Origin: Sulfuricurvum sp.
Lineage (GTDB): Bacteria > Campylobacterota > Campylobacteria > Campylobacterales > Sulfurimonadaceae
Reading direction: 5' to 3'
Assembly: GCA_030696775.1 (NCBI GenBank)
Contig: JAUYRN010000027.1
Location: 1 to 64,000, forward strand
Length of the DNA stretch: 64,000 nucleotides
Shown: in pieces, positions 1 through 8,182 of the stretch
How positions within the stretch are numbered: position 1 is the first letter of the stretch
Layout of the letters: each line of letters starts with the position of its first letter
Made by a program: the position numbers and the translations under genes
The notes under the pieces: model-generated
Told to the model about the DNA's origin: nothing
The model's database searches: none
Seen by the model: the letters and a program-made list of their open reading frames with translations, nothing else

Positions 1-1553
1 TTTGCATCAACATCGGTATCGTTTGCGATGACATCGATGATGACGGCGGCATCTTCGTTTGTCGTTGCCGTGTCATTTTTGACGGTTGTCACATCATTGA
101 CGGCATCTACGGTGACATCAAAAGTACTAGTGCTACCAGTATTAACGGTGTAGGTAGCTTGAGGGACCGTTCCGTTATAGTTGGCAGCTGGGATAAAGAT
201 GTAGTCTCCGTTGACTGCAAGGCTAAGTGTTCCCACTCCGGTGATGGTCGCCGTTTGCCCTGCGGTGTAGACGGTGGAGTCTCCGGCAATTTTGAAGCTC
301 GCAATGCTGAGGATGCTATCGACATCACTGTCGTTGGTAAGGACGTTTCCGCTCACTACGGTATCTTCGGTAACAGTTTTATTATCCGGTGCCATCACGG
401 AGGCATCATCAACATTATTCTCACGCAATGTAATCGTCGCGTCGGTGGCATTGTTCGCCGCGTCTTTGACGGTGATGACGTAGTCGCCGCTGTTTGGAGC
501 GTTCTCGAAGTCGTTCGCCGTAGAAGCCGCGCCCGCCGCGGTCAGGGTGATGACACCGCTGTTATCAATTTGATAGAACCCGTCCGCGGAGATGATGGTT
601 CCCGTCGCTTTGAAGCTATAGCCGATTACGGCGACGTTGTCGCTTGCCACGACGGTCGCGATGGTGGCACCCGCTGCGGTGTTTTCCGCATAGTCGAAGG
701 TTTGGTTCGCGATCACTGGTGCTGCCGTATCGACCGTAACACTACGTACTGCCATCGTATCAATGCTGTTACCTGCTGTATCGTATGAGGTCACTTTAAC
801 ATCGATATTGTTATCTGCCACAAGATCGGCAGTGAGAACATTGACGCTGTATGTGCCGCCCGTTTGAACTGTGGTAGTGTAGTTATGTCCGTTGACGGTG
901 AGAGTGACGGTGTCACCAATTTTGATATCGCCACCCGTTGCCATTCCGCTGATCGCCGTGTTAGTTTGACCTGCTTCGGTCGCATTAATAATGTCATCGC
1001 CCGCAATGGTACTGATTGTAAGAGTTCCCGCCGTAGCAGATGTATCAATAACTACTGGTCGAAAAGTTTCAATTGTCTCTTTAGGCTGATCTAAATTTAT
1101 TGCAGTAAGATCCAATAACGTCGTAACATCTTTAACCGTCCCCGTTCGATCAGAGAATACAACCGAAGTTGAGTTTTCGCTCATAACAACTTCATTACCG
1201 GCAGCTGTTTCATTATCATTATTTTTATTATCTATTAATGCAGGATCAACAATATTAAGAGCACTTTTGAGAGAATCAGTATGAATAACAGCATCATCAC
1301 TTAAAAAAATACTTTTGAGTAAAGAGGTATCAAAATTTAGAGCACTATTTCCAGCAAGTGTAATATCAGCACTACCTGCATTAGCCATATCAATAATAAT
1401 TTTTGCAGTTTTTACATTTGTTTGGTCCCCATAGACCAATTCACCCTCAGAAATAACATCACCAGCTTTTAACTGACGAATATTTCCGTGTATATCTTTG
1501 ACAAAAAAAGTTCCATTCTCTACTGCTTTTACATATCCAATAATTCGTGCCAT
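1..1553 (-). CDS. Giant type I-secreted adhesin, N-terminal part (LapA-like retention module)
   Basis: Partial: it reads without a stop from ATG at 1553 to the left edge (517 codons visible), so the ORF track misses it. Residues 1-115 (starting MARIIGYVKAVENGTFFVKD) match the LapA/BapA-type retention module, which lodges in the TolC pore and keeps the adhesin on the surface. A TAAG tetrapeptide follows at residues 116-119, where LapG-type proteases cut. From about residue 195 come bacterial Ig-like and cadherin-like repeats (for example NEDAAVIIDVIANDTDVDA near the left edge). GAGGA lies 7 nt before the ATG. A type I transporter sits directly upstream. The repeat part is clearly GC-richer than the first 180 codons. 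Family call is strong; the C-terminal secretion signal is outside the window. Confidence 0.85.
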   Translation of the reverse strand, partial: MARIIGYVKAVENGTFFVKDIHGNIRQLKAGDVISEGELVYGDQTNVKTAKIIIDMANAGSADITLAGNSALNFDTSLLKSIFLSDDAVIHTDSLKSALNIVDPALIDNKNNDNETAAGNEVVMSENSTSVVFSDRTGTVKDVTTLLDLTAINLDQPKETIETFRPVVIDTSATAGTLTISTIAGDDIINATEAGQTNTAISGMATGGDIKIGDTVTLTVNGHNYTTTVQTGGTYSVNVLTADLVADNNIDVKVTSYDTAGNSIDTMAVRSVTVDTAAPVIANQTFDYAENTAAGATIATVVASDNVAVIGYSFKATGTIISADGFYQIDNSGVITLTAAGAASTANDFENAPNSGDYVITVKDAANNATDATITLRENNVDDASVMAPDNKTVTEDTVVSGNVLTNDSDVDSILSIASFKIAGDSTVYTAGQTATITGVGTLSLAVNGDYIFIPAANYNGTVPQATYTVNTGSTSTFDVTVDAVNDVTTVKNDTATTNEDAAVIIDVIANDTDVDA

Positions 1554-1584
1554 AGTAAATCCTCATAATATAAATAATTCTCTT

Positions 1585-1647
1585 ATTTTAACACTATTAA
1601 GAAAGTAATACTATTGTACTAAGGTACTAAACAAAAGGTTTAGTACC
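1585..1647 (-). promoter_or_regulatory. Adhesin promoter region with perfect inverted repeat and repeated TTAGTAC
   Basis: Reading toward the adhesin, a perfect 10-bp inverted repeat GGTACTAAAC-AAAAG-GTTTAGTACC (1623-1647) is followed by one more TTAGTAC (1616-1622), then a TAAAAT -10-like hexamer (1585-1590) 32 nt before the ATG. The repeat would be centred near -57. No T-run follows the stem, so it looks more like an operator for the adjacent LuxR-type regulator than a terminator. That assignment is inferred. Confidence 0.4.
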
Positions 1648-1673
1648 ACATACTTGTCATATAAAAATATGAA

Positions 1674-2267
1674 TTATGAATGAAGAAGGAGAGAAAGGGC
1701 TAAACGGTCTTTTACGGCGAGTTTTTCATAGATAGCTGAACAATGAGCTTTGATCGTGCGAACGGTAATATCTAACTTTTCAGAGACCTCATTATGTGTC
1801 ATTCCTTGAGCCAGCAACAAGGCAACTTCTCTTTCTCTAAGCGATAATTTATTCAGCTCTTTATGCTCATCAATGGCTTTCGGTTGAGATTCAGCTAAGC
1901 GACTGATAAGGGCTGCAATAAAATCAGGATATAGCCATACTTTTCCTTCTTCAATAGCTTGATAAGCTGATTGAAGGTGTGATTCATGCATCAAAGCATT
2001 ACCGTACCCCATAGCACCAGCATTGAGTACATCTTGGGCCTTCGTAAAATCAGGTACCATCGATAAAACCATAATATGATTTAATCCAGAGCGCAAAAAA
2101 TGATGTAATTCAGTATCGGACAGAACCAGATCATGCACAAAAACAATACCCTCATTCGGCTGATTGAGTTCATTCATTGTTTTGAGCTTTATAGGGTGAT
2201 ATTTTTTTAATGCACCATACCAATGTCCTAGAACAGAATCCACTGAACTTATAAGATAAAGTTTCAT
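1674..2267 (-). CDS. LuxR/FixJ-type response regulator of the adhesin locus
   Basis: A 197-residue regulator. The C-terminal half is a clear LuxR helix-turn-helix (LSLREREVALLLAQGMTHNEV... about 139-195, with the TVRTIKAH recognition helix). The N-terminal 120 residues are receiver-like, but lack the paired acidic residues after strand 1 and the conserved lysine (GYGNALM where GYLLK is usual), so normal phosphorylation is doubtful. It overlaps the membrane-fusion gene by 1 nt (TAATG) and lies just upstream of the adhesin, so it probably controls adhesin expression. A CsgD/VpsT-like role is possible, but the W[FLM][TS]R c-di-GMP motif of VpsT is not seen (WLYP is present instead). Confidence 0.8.
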   Translation of the reverse strand: MKLYLISSVDSVLGHWYGALKKYHPIKLKTMNELNQPNEGIVFVHDLVLSDTELHHFLRSGLNHIMVLSMVPDFTKAQDVLNAGAMGYGNALMHESHLQSAYQAIEEGKVWLYPDFIAALISRLAESQPKAIDEHKELNKLSLREREVALLLAQGMTHNEVSEKLDITVRTIKAHCSAIYEKLAVKDRLALSLLLHS

Positions 2268-3604
2268 TAACGCTCCGAAAAAGTATATTGTTTTGCACGA
2301 AGCAAAGGTTTGAGGATGTATTCCAAAACCGTTTTTTGACCGGTAATGACATCAACATTTACCATCATTCCCGGAATGATTTTCAGTGGTTTTTCTTTTG
2401 TACCAAGATATTTTTTATTCGTTTGAATTCTAACAATATAATAAACATTTTGCTTATCATCCGTTTCCGTATCAGGACTAATGGTTGATACAATGCCATT
2501 TAATGAACCATACGTTGAAAAATCATAGGCCGTTACTTTAACAACAGCTTTTTGTCCAGGATAAATAAATGCAATATCAGCAGGTTTTATTTTTGCCTCA
2601 ATAAGTAACCCACCTTCTGTTGGGACAATTTCAATTAAATTATCTCCAGGTTTAATAACTCCGCCAACTGTATTGACATACAATTTTTGGACAATACCGT
2701 TAATGGGTGATTTAATTGTCGTACGGGTTACTTGATCGGCCAATTCCGAACTTTCAGCACCCACACGCTGATACTCTGTTATGGCTTGGTTAAGATCCAA
2801 ACGTGCTTTTGTTACGTATTCTGATCGTGCTTCACGCATCTTGCTCGTAATCTCATTGATAGCTGAGCGGAGTCTTGGAATAGATGAGCGTACTGCATTG
2901 TAACGCTCACTTACATCACTGTATTCACGTTGTAATTTCAAAAATTCTACACGAGGTTTAATCCCTTGAGCTACCATTGGTTCAGAAATAGCAACCTCTT
3001 CACGAATAAGATCAAGAGCATGTTTTTGCTGACTAATATGGCCTTGAGCTTCAAGCAGTTCACTTTGCTTTTGTGCATATTGATCTTGCAATGAAGCTAT
3101 CTGCGACTCCAAATGCTCTTTATTGGATAAATATAAACTTCTTTCTTCCATAATCTTCATCGGAATTGCTTTCATATCCGCATCAGATGGAGAAAAAGAT
3201 CCACCAGTGGATTCAGCACGCAAACGTATAATTCGTGCACGTAATTCACCTGATTTATACTGAGAACTTTCATACGTAGAAGAGGATTTTATATTATCAA
3301 TTTTAAGCAAAACTTCCTCAGTTTTGACCTTTTGTCCCTCTTTAACCATAATTTCACTCAGAATTCCACCCTCCAAGTGCTGAATCATTTGATTTTCACC
3401 ACCGGGGATAACTTTACCATCTCCTCTTACAAGCTCATCAATAGGTGCTAAAGTTGCCCACAAGAAAAAAGCGAATACCGTTACCATCCAAAAAATAAAC
3501 ACAAAACGTAATTTATGCGGCGTATCCTCTAAAACAGCTGCAGAAATACTTCGCATAAACTGATAATCATTGGCATCAAAATTAAACTTTTTTTTAGGAC
3601 TCAT
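2267..3604 (-). CDS. Type I secretion membrane-fusion protein (HlyD/LapC family)
   Basis: A 445-residue periplasmic adaptor linking the ABC exporter to the TolC-like pore. After a cytoplasmic N-terminus there is one membrane segment (FVFIFWMVTVFAFFLWATLA, about 34-53). A split biotinyl-lipoyl domain follows (GDGKVIPGGENQMIQHLEGG and, later, KSPINGIVQKLYVNTVGGV), flanking a long coiled coil with Glu/Gln/Lys-rich heptads (about 120-270). The C-terminal beta-barrel ends in PGMMVNVDVITGQKTVLEYILKP, typical of HlyD. The start overlaps the ABC gene by 4 nt (ATGA), so the two should be co-translated. Confidence 0.92.
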   Translation of the reverse strand: MSPKKKFNFDANDYQFMRSISAAVLEDTPHKLRFVFIFWMVTVFAFFLWATLAPIDELVRGDGKVIPGGENQMIQHLEGGILSEIMVKEGQKVKTEEVLLKIDNIKSSSTYESSQYKSGELRARIIRLRAESTGGSFSPSDADMKAIPMKIMEERSLYLSNKEHLESQIASLQDQYAQKQSELLEAQGHISQQKHALDLIREEVAISEPMVAQGIKPRVEFLKLQREYSDVSERYNAVRSSIPRLRSAINEITSKMREARSEYVTKARLDLNQAITEYQRVGAESSELADQVTRTTIKSPINGIVQKLYVNTVGGVIKPGDNLIEIVPTEGGLLIEAKIKPADIAFIYPGQKAVVKVTAYDFSTYGSLNGIVSTISPDTETDDKQNVYYIVRIQTNKKYLGTKEKPLKIIPGMMVNVDVITGQKTVLEYILKPLLRAKQYTFSER

Positions 3605-5781
3605 ACTTGACCTCCCGAAAGCTTCGCGATGACACTGTCACGAGGTCCATCCAAATAAATTTCACCTTCATTCATTACAATGATTCTATCAACCAAAGGT
3701 AAAACCGTATTTTTTTGCGTAATAATGATGGCAGTTTTATCCACTAAATACGTTTGTAAATTAGCAATCAACCGATTCTCGCTAAGCTGATCCATAGCGT
3801 TTGTCGGCTCATCCATGATGACGATTGGTGATTCTAACAATAAGGCTCGAGCAATCCCAATACTTTGACGTTGACCGCCTGAAAGCCCCATACCGCGCTC
3901 ACCGATAGGCATTTCATACCCCAAAGGATGACGACGTATAAACTCATCAGAGCCTGAGATAACGGATGCACGAATCATCTGTTCATCGGATACTCGTGTA
4001 TTTCTGTACGCAATGTTGTCTTTTGCATTACCCTTAAAAAGATTAATATCTTGGGAAACGTAACTAATGTTTTTACGCAAATCTGCAGGATCAATTTGAT
4101 TGATATCAATACCATCCAATAAAATCGAACCGCTCTGAGGCTGATATAAATTAAGCAACAACTTGGCTATCGTACTTTTACCGGAACCGATACGACCAAT
4201 AATCGCTATTTTTTCTCCCGCTTTAATCGAAAATGAGAGATTTTTCAAAGCACTAAACTGGGAATCCTCATATCCGAAATTGACTCCTTGAAACTCAATT
4301 TCACCTTTCAATTGTGAACGGGCAACAAATTTTTTACCGTGAGGTCGCTCCATCGGTTGTGAAATAATCGTATCGATAACGTCATAAGCGGATTTTGCAT
4401 CTGAGTAATTTGAAATCAGGGAAGCCACTTGTCCCATTGGGGCAACCGTCCGACCAGCCAAAGTCATAATAGCGATTAACCCACCCATACTCAACTCATG
4501 TTCACCAATCATATAAACTCCAACTATAACGGTTACAACCGTCGTTAATTGTGTGAGATAGCCAGTAATCGTTGAGATTGATGTTGAGATAAGACGTGAT
4601 TTTAAACTTTTTTGGGCAATTTCCCCAGTGGCTTCTTCCCATTGCCATTGCATCTGCCCCATTGTCCCCAAGGTTTTCAACGTTTCGATGTTTTGTAACG
4701 CTTCAATAAGAATGGAACTTTTGGCCGCAGATGCTTTATGGCTTTGTTCAATACTTTCTCGCAAGGGATGCCGCATAAAGAGAGCATACGCTGCAATAAG
4801 AAGCATGATTGTGATCGGAACGACGACAACCCAACCACCAATATATCCAATGACGATTAAAAATAAAATAGCAAAAGGAAAATCTACTAACGCCGTGAGT
4901 GTCGCATTAGTCAAAAACGAACGTATCGAATCAAAGTCTTTCAGATTACTGGCAAAGGAGCCAACGGATTTGGGATGAGATGACATTTTCAGATCCAAAA
5001 CTTTTTCAAAAATAATCGATGACATAATGACATCACTTTTTTTACCTGCACTCTCCAACAGCATCGCCCGAGTAAATTTTAAAAAAGTATCAAGTAAATA
5101 AATTATCAACACACCTACAGCAAATACCCACAGCGTTTCGGTAGCATTATTAGGAATAACACGGTCATAAACACTCATTGTAAACATCGGAGTTGCCAAA
5201 ACAAATAAATTGACAAGTACCGTAGCATAAATTACATCACGGTAAATATTTTTTGAAAGCTTTAAGGTATCCCAAAACCAATGTTTATGCTTAACATCAA
5301 GTGTCAAAGAGTCATTTTCATCATACACAAACGGTCGCTTGATCAAAAAACCATACCCTGCATATTCTTTTTCTAAAACTTCAATAGGGACAATTTCTTC
5401 TACTGCTTCTTCAGCGGGAAGTATAACTTTACATGTTTTTAAATCCGAGGAAAATGAGTCCAATATACATGCACTATTATTTTCCAAAAGTAATATCATT
5501 GGTAATTGCAAAGGAGAAATGTCACGTAAATGACGATGTACTAATGTACTTTTTAGCCCGGCACGACTTGCTGCGCGAGCAAAAAGCCCTTTAGATGACT
5601 TTAAATTAAAAAGCTGAAGAGCTCCCCCAAAAGGGGAAACAGGAAGTCCGGCCATAAGGACTTCAGCACTGTAAGGCTTATGATAAATATGGGTAAATAA
5701 AACCAAACATTGCAATAGAGGGTCAACACCAAAAGCTGCTCCTTCTGGATCACTTATGCTGGATTGCTCGTTCTCATTCAT
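3601..5781 (-). CDS. Type I secretion ABC exporter with C39-like domain (LapB/HlyB family)
   Basis: A 726-residue transporter-ATPase powering export of the adjacent adhesin. Residues 1-150 resemble a C39 peptidase domain, but the cysteine box is absent (DPLLQCLVLFTHIYHKPYSA), as in C39-like domains that only hold substrate. A six-helix membrane domain follows (about 175-450). The nucleotide-binding domain has Walker A (GRIGSGKST), signature (LSGGQRQSIGIARAL) and Walker B (IVIMDEPTNAMD). The switch histidine of the H-loop is replaced by glutamine (IIITQKNTVLPLVDR). This is the LapB-like class used for large retained adhesins. It lies 51 nt after the tolC-like gene, in the same operon. Confidence 0.92.
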   Translation of the reverse strand: MNENEQSSISDPEGAAFGVDPLLQCLVLFTHIYHKPYSAEVLMAGLPVSPFGGALQLFNLKSSKGLFARAASRAGLKSTLVHRHLRDISPLQLPMILLLENNSACILDSFSSDLKTCKVILPAEEAVEEIVPIEVLEKEYAGYGFLIKRPFVYDENDSLTLDVKHKHWFWDTLKLSKNIYRDVIYATVLVNLFVLATPMFTMSVYDRVIPNNATETLWVFAVGVLIIYLLDTFLKFTRAMLLESAGKKSDVIMSSIIFEKVLDLKMSSHPKSVGSFASNLKDFDSIRSFLTNATLTALVDFPFAILFLIVIGYIGGWVVVVPITIMLLIAAYALFMRHPLRESIEQSHKASAAKSSILIEALQNIETLKTLGTMGQMQWQWEEATGEIAQKSLKSRLISTSISTITGYLTQLTTVVTVIVGVYMIGEHELSMGGLIAIMTLAGRTVAPMGQVASLISNYSDAKSAYDVIDTIISQPMERPHGKKFVARSQLKGEIEFQGVNFGYEDSQFSALKNLSFSIKAGEKIAIIGRIGSGKSTIAKLLLNLYQPQSGSILLDGIDINQIDPADLRKNISYVSQDINLFKGNAKDNIAYRNTRVSDEQMIRASVISGSDEFIRRHPLGYEMPIGERGMGLSGGQRQSIGIARALLLESPIVIMDEPTNAMDQLSENRLIANLQTYLVDKTAIIITQKNTVLPLVDRIIVMNEGEIYLDGPRDSVIAKLSGGQV

Positions 5782-5832
5782 CTATTATTACCCTAATCAA
5801 CAAATTCTTTTACTTCACAGTGTATCTAAATA

Positions 5833-7242
5833 TTACTTTTCAACTTCTCTTTTGTATTTATCTATTTTTCTATCTGCGAAAATAAGGTTTTCGATGCGAT
5901 CATTATTATCCTGTCGATTATCTAATGATTTCAATCCAACGCGTGCGATCAAGGCACTCTCTTGGGTTCCAAGAATCGATGGAACCATCGTTCCCATGGA
6001 ATCTAAAATTCGATAATGAGCAAGCATCAAATCATTTTCAGCACGAATTATTTGTGTTTGTGCAGAGACATGATCACTTTGAGCTGTAAGCAAATCCAGC
6101 AACGTACGGCGACCTAAGTCATACTCTTTTTGATACAGTTCTAATGTTCTTTTACTTGAAATCTCATAGCGCTTAAGATGAACTATTTGATCCGCTAAAT
6201 TTTTCTTAGCAGACCATGAAAGCGATCCTTGTTCGTCTAACTTACGTAGATTATCTCTTCTAGTCTCAGATTCCTGATTGATTTTACTCAAACTTTTATG
6301 GATTTGAGACTCATCTGCTCCACCACGATACAAATTATAATTAAGAGTCAGTCCAGCTTTAAAACGATCATCATTCCCCGGTATTCCACCAACGTTATTT
6401 GCCCAACTCTGCCGTGCAAAAGCATCAATACTAGGATAATATCCTTTTTGTGCAATCTGTTTTTGAGCTTGAGCTGCTTTAATATTGTAATCGTTGACTA
6501 AAATAGAAGGATTATGAAGCTGTGCATATTCCTTCATTTCTTCGATTGAATCCGGTAATTCTCCAGAAAAAGAGAGTCCTTGGACTTGTGAAGGAGAAAC
6601 TTTTTTACCATAAATACGTTCTAAATTAAAGAGTGCATCATCAAGATTATTCTGAGCAACAACAAAATTTGATTTAGCTAGAGAAAGAGAAGTATCAGCT
6701 TTTTCAACCTCTGAACGCGTTGTTAGACCCGCATTAAAAAGTTTTTCTACTTTGATCACAATATCATCATTGTATTTCACATTGGACTGCGCAACAAACA
6801 TGATATCGCGTGTTTTAAGTGCGTTGATATAAGCTGTCGTAAAGTTAAAAGCGACGTCATTGGCATTTTCGATATAATTGTATACTGCGGCTAAAATACG
6901 TGCTTTATTATAATCCGATTCGTGTGTTGTAGCAAAGCCATTAAAAAGATTTTGTGTCAGTTGTAATGAGTGCTCATAAGCATTTAGTGAAACACTATTA
7001 AAGCTTGTACTTGGTGAATTTGTTTTCTCACGACCAATGGTCGCTGTATAATCCAATGTTGGAAGATACTGCGCCTCAGTCGTTCGTAAATCTTCTAAAG
7101 TTGCACGATAATTGTGAAGGCGCTCTTGTACGATTGGATTGGTGCTAAGAACATCATCTACCCCCTCTTGTAAAGAAAGTGCATTTAATGCAGAAATTGC
7201 ACACATTGAAAGAGTTGTAATAATAGCCCATTTGTTTTTCAT
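5833..7242 (-). CDS. TolC-family outer-membrane channel of the type I system
   Basis: A 469-residue protein with an N-terminal signal peptide (MKNKWAIITTLSMCAISALNA). It has the two-fold TolC repeat: long amphipathic helices separated by strands such as YEHSLQLTQNLFNGFAT and FKAGLTLNYNLYRGG, the usual ...LTQNLF(N/D)G and ...YNLYRGG strand signatures. It is predicted to form the trimeric outer-membrane tunnel with the HlyD- and HlyB-like proteins encoded downstream. In LapA systems this pore (LapE) also holds the retention module. It is the first gene of the operon, facing the divergent OmpA-like gene. Confidence 0.9.
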   Translation of the reverse strand: MKNKWAIITTLSMCAISALNALSLQEGVDDVLSTNPIVQERLHNYRATLEDLRTTEAQYLPTLDYTATIGREKTNSPSTSFNSVSLNAYEHSLQLTQNLFNGFATTHESDYNKARILAAVYNYIENANDVAFNFTTAYINALKTRDIMFVAQSNVKYNDDIVIKVEKLFNAGLTTRSEVEKADTSLSLAKSNFVVAQNNLDDALFNLERIYGKKVSPSQVQGLSFSGELPDSIEEMKEYAQLHNPSILVNDYNIKAAQAQKQIAQKGYYPSIDAFARQSWANNVGGIPGNDDRFKAGLTLNYNLYRGGADESQIHKSLSKINQESETRRDNLRKLDEQGSLSWSAKKNLADQIVHLKRYEISSKRTLELYQKEYDLGRRTLLDLLTAQSDHVSAQTQIIRAENDLMLAHYRILDSMGTMVPSILGTQESALIARVGLKSLDNRQDNNDRIENLIFADRKIDKYKREVEK

Positions 7243-7525
7243 TTATATAGCCTTTATATTATAAAGATTTACAAATCGTAAAACCACGTGCCGATTGTTG
7301 GTAAATCATGTTTTTTTATTATTTCATAGCAATTCTATATAAAAATAATAATTGAAATGTGACAATTTGTCAACAATTCATCACTCTAATTATAACTGCA
7401 AAATAAGTTTAACGTAAAAATCAATAAATATCATATTATTTAGATGATTTAACGTTATATTATAGATTCTTTTATTGAAAACTTGTAATAATAGCACTTA
7501 TCATAATCAAATATTAGGAATACCT
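7243..7525. promoter_or_regulatory. AT-rich divergent control region between tolC-like and ompA-like genes
   Basis: These 283 nt hold no gene. They contain a 13-bp interrupted palindrome TGACAA-T-TTGTCA (7360-7372), a plausible regulator site. A TATATTATAG -10-like stretch (7456-7465) lies before the plus-strand OmpA gene. On the minus strand a TATAAT (7258-7263) sits very close to the tolC-like ATG, too close to leave a normal leader, so I would not call it the promoter. Confidence 0.4.
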
Positions 7526-8182
7526 ATGTCTATTCGTACTAATTCTAAGATTGCCTCATTTGTCTATCTTTTTACTGTTGGCTTGTCATTCTCAGGTTAT
7601 GCTGTTGATCAGCAATGCATAGTACGGCATGAAATATGTACAGAGCATTATAAGCAAACGACTTTTGCTCCAAGCTATCAAGAGATTATCAAAAAGCAAC
7701 CTATTGCGCAAGCAGCTCCAGTAGTTGCTCCTATCGCTGTAGTAGCTATTCCAATGCTTAGTGATGAGGACAATGATGGAGTTGAGAATACGTTAGATAA
7801 ATGTCCTCAAACTCCACAGGGATACAAAGTAGACTCGACAGGGTGTCTAAGAAATGTCACTCTTTACATCAATTTTCCTTTCGCATCTAATGTCCTTCCC
7901 GCTTCTTCCATAAAAGAGGTAGAGACATTAACAGCCTTCCTACAAGAAAGTCCTGCATCGATGGTGACAATTATCGGACATACTGATAATAACGGAATTG
8001 ATACGCGCAATCAGCCTCGTTCGGAAGCCAGAGCAAAGGCATTAGGAGATAAATTAATTTCAAATGGAATTGATATGAACCGAATTAAAACATCAGGTCA
8101 AGGGGCAAAAAATCCAATTGCTTCCAACGCAACTGATGCAGGACGTGCCCAAAATCGTCGCATAGAAGTTCAAATCAAATAA
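7526..8182 (+). CDS. OmpA-family outer-membrane protein with thrombospondin type 3-like linker
   Basis: 218 residues from the ATG at 7526, chosen over the upstream start at 7475 because AGGA lies 7 nt before it and it opens a clean signal peptide (SKIASFVYLFTVGLSFSGYA). The middle carries a calcium-binding type 3 repeat (DEDNDGVENTLDKCPQTPQG). The C-terminal ~110 residues are an OmpA peptidoglycan-binding domain (IGHTDNNGIDTRNQPRSEAR; GRAQNRRIEVQIK). No long beta-barrel is present. OmpA-like proteins often accompany retained-adhesin transport genes, so it may anchor the secretion complex to the wall. It runs convergently into the HIT gene with a 13-nt overlap. Confidence 0.88.
   Translation: MSIRTNSKIASFVYLFTVGLSFSGYAVDQQCIVRHEICTEHYKQTTFAPSYQEIIKKQPIAQAAPVVAPIAVVAIPMLSDEDNDGVENTLDKCPQTPQGYKVDSTGCLRNVTLYINFPFASNVLPASSIKEVETLTAFLQESPASMVTIIGHTDNNGIDTRNQPRSEARAKALGDKLISNGIDMNRIKTSGQGAKNPIASNATDAGRAQNRRIEVQIK

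Noticed and set aside
159-788. 209-residue plus-strand ORF
   Set aside because: It is the antisense shadow of the adhesin gene; the minus frame reads as coherent Ig/cadherin-like repeats through to the window edge.
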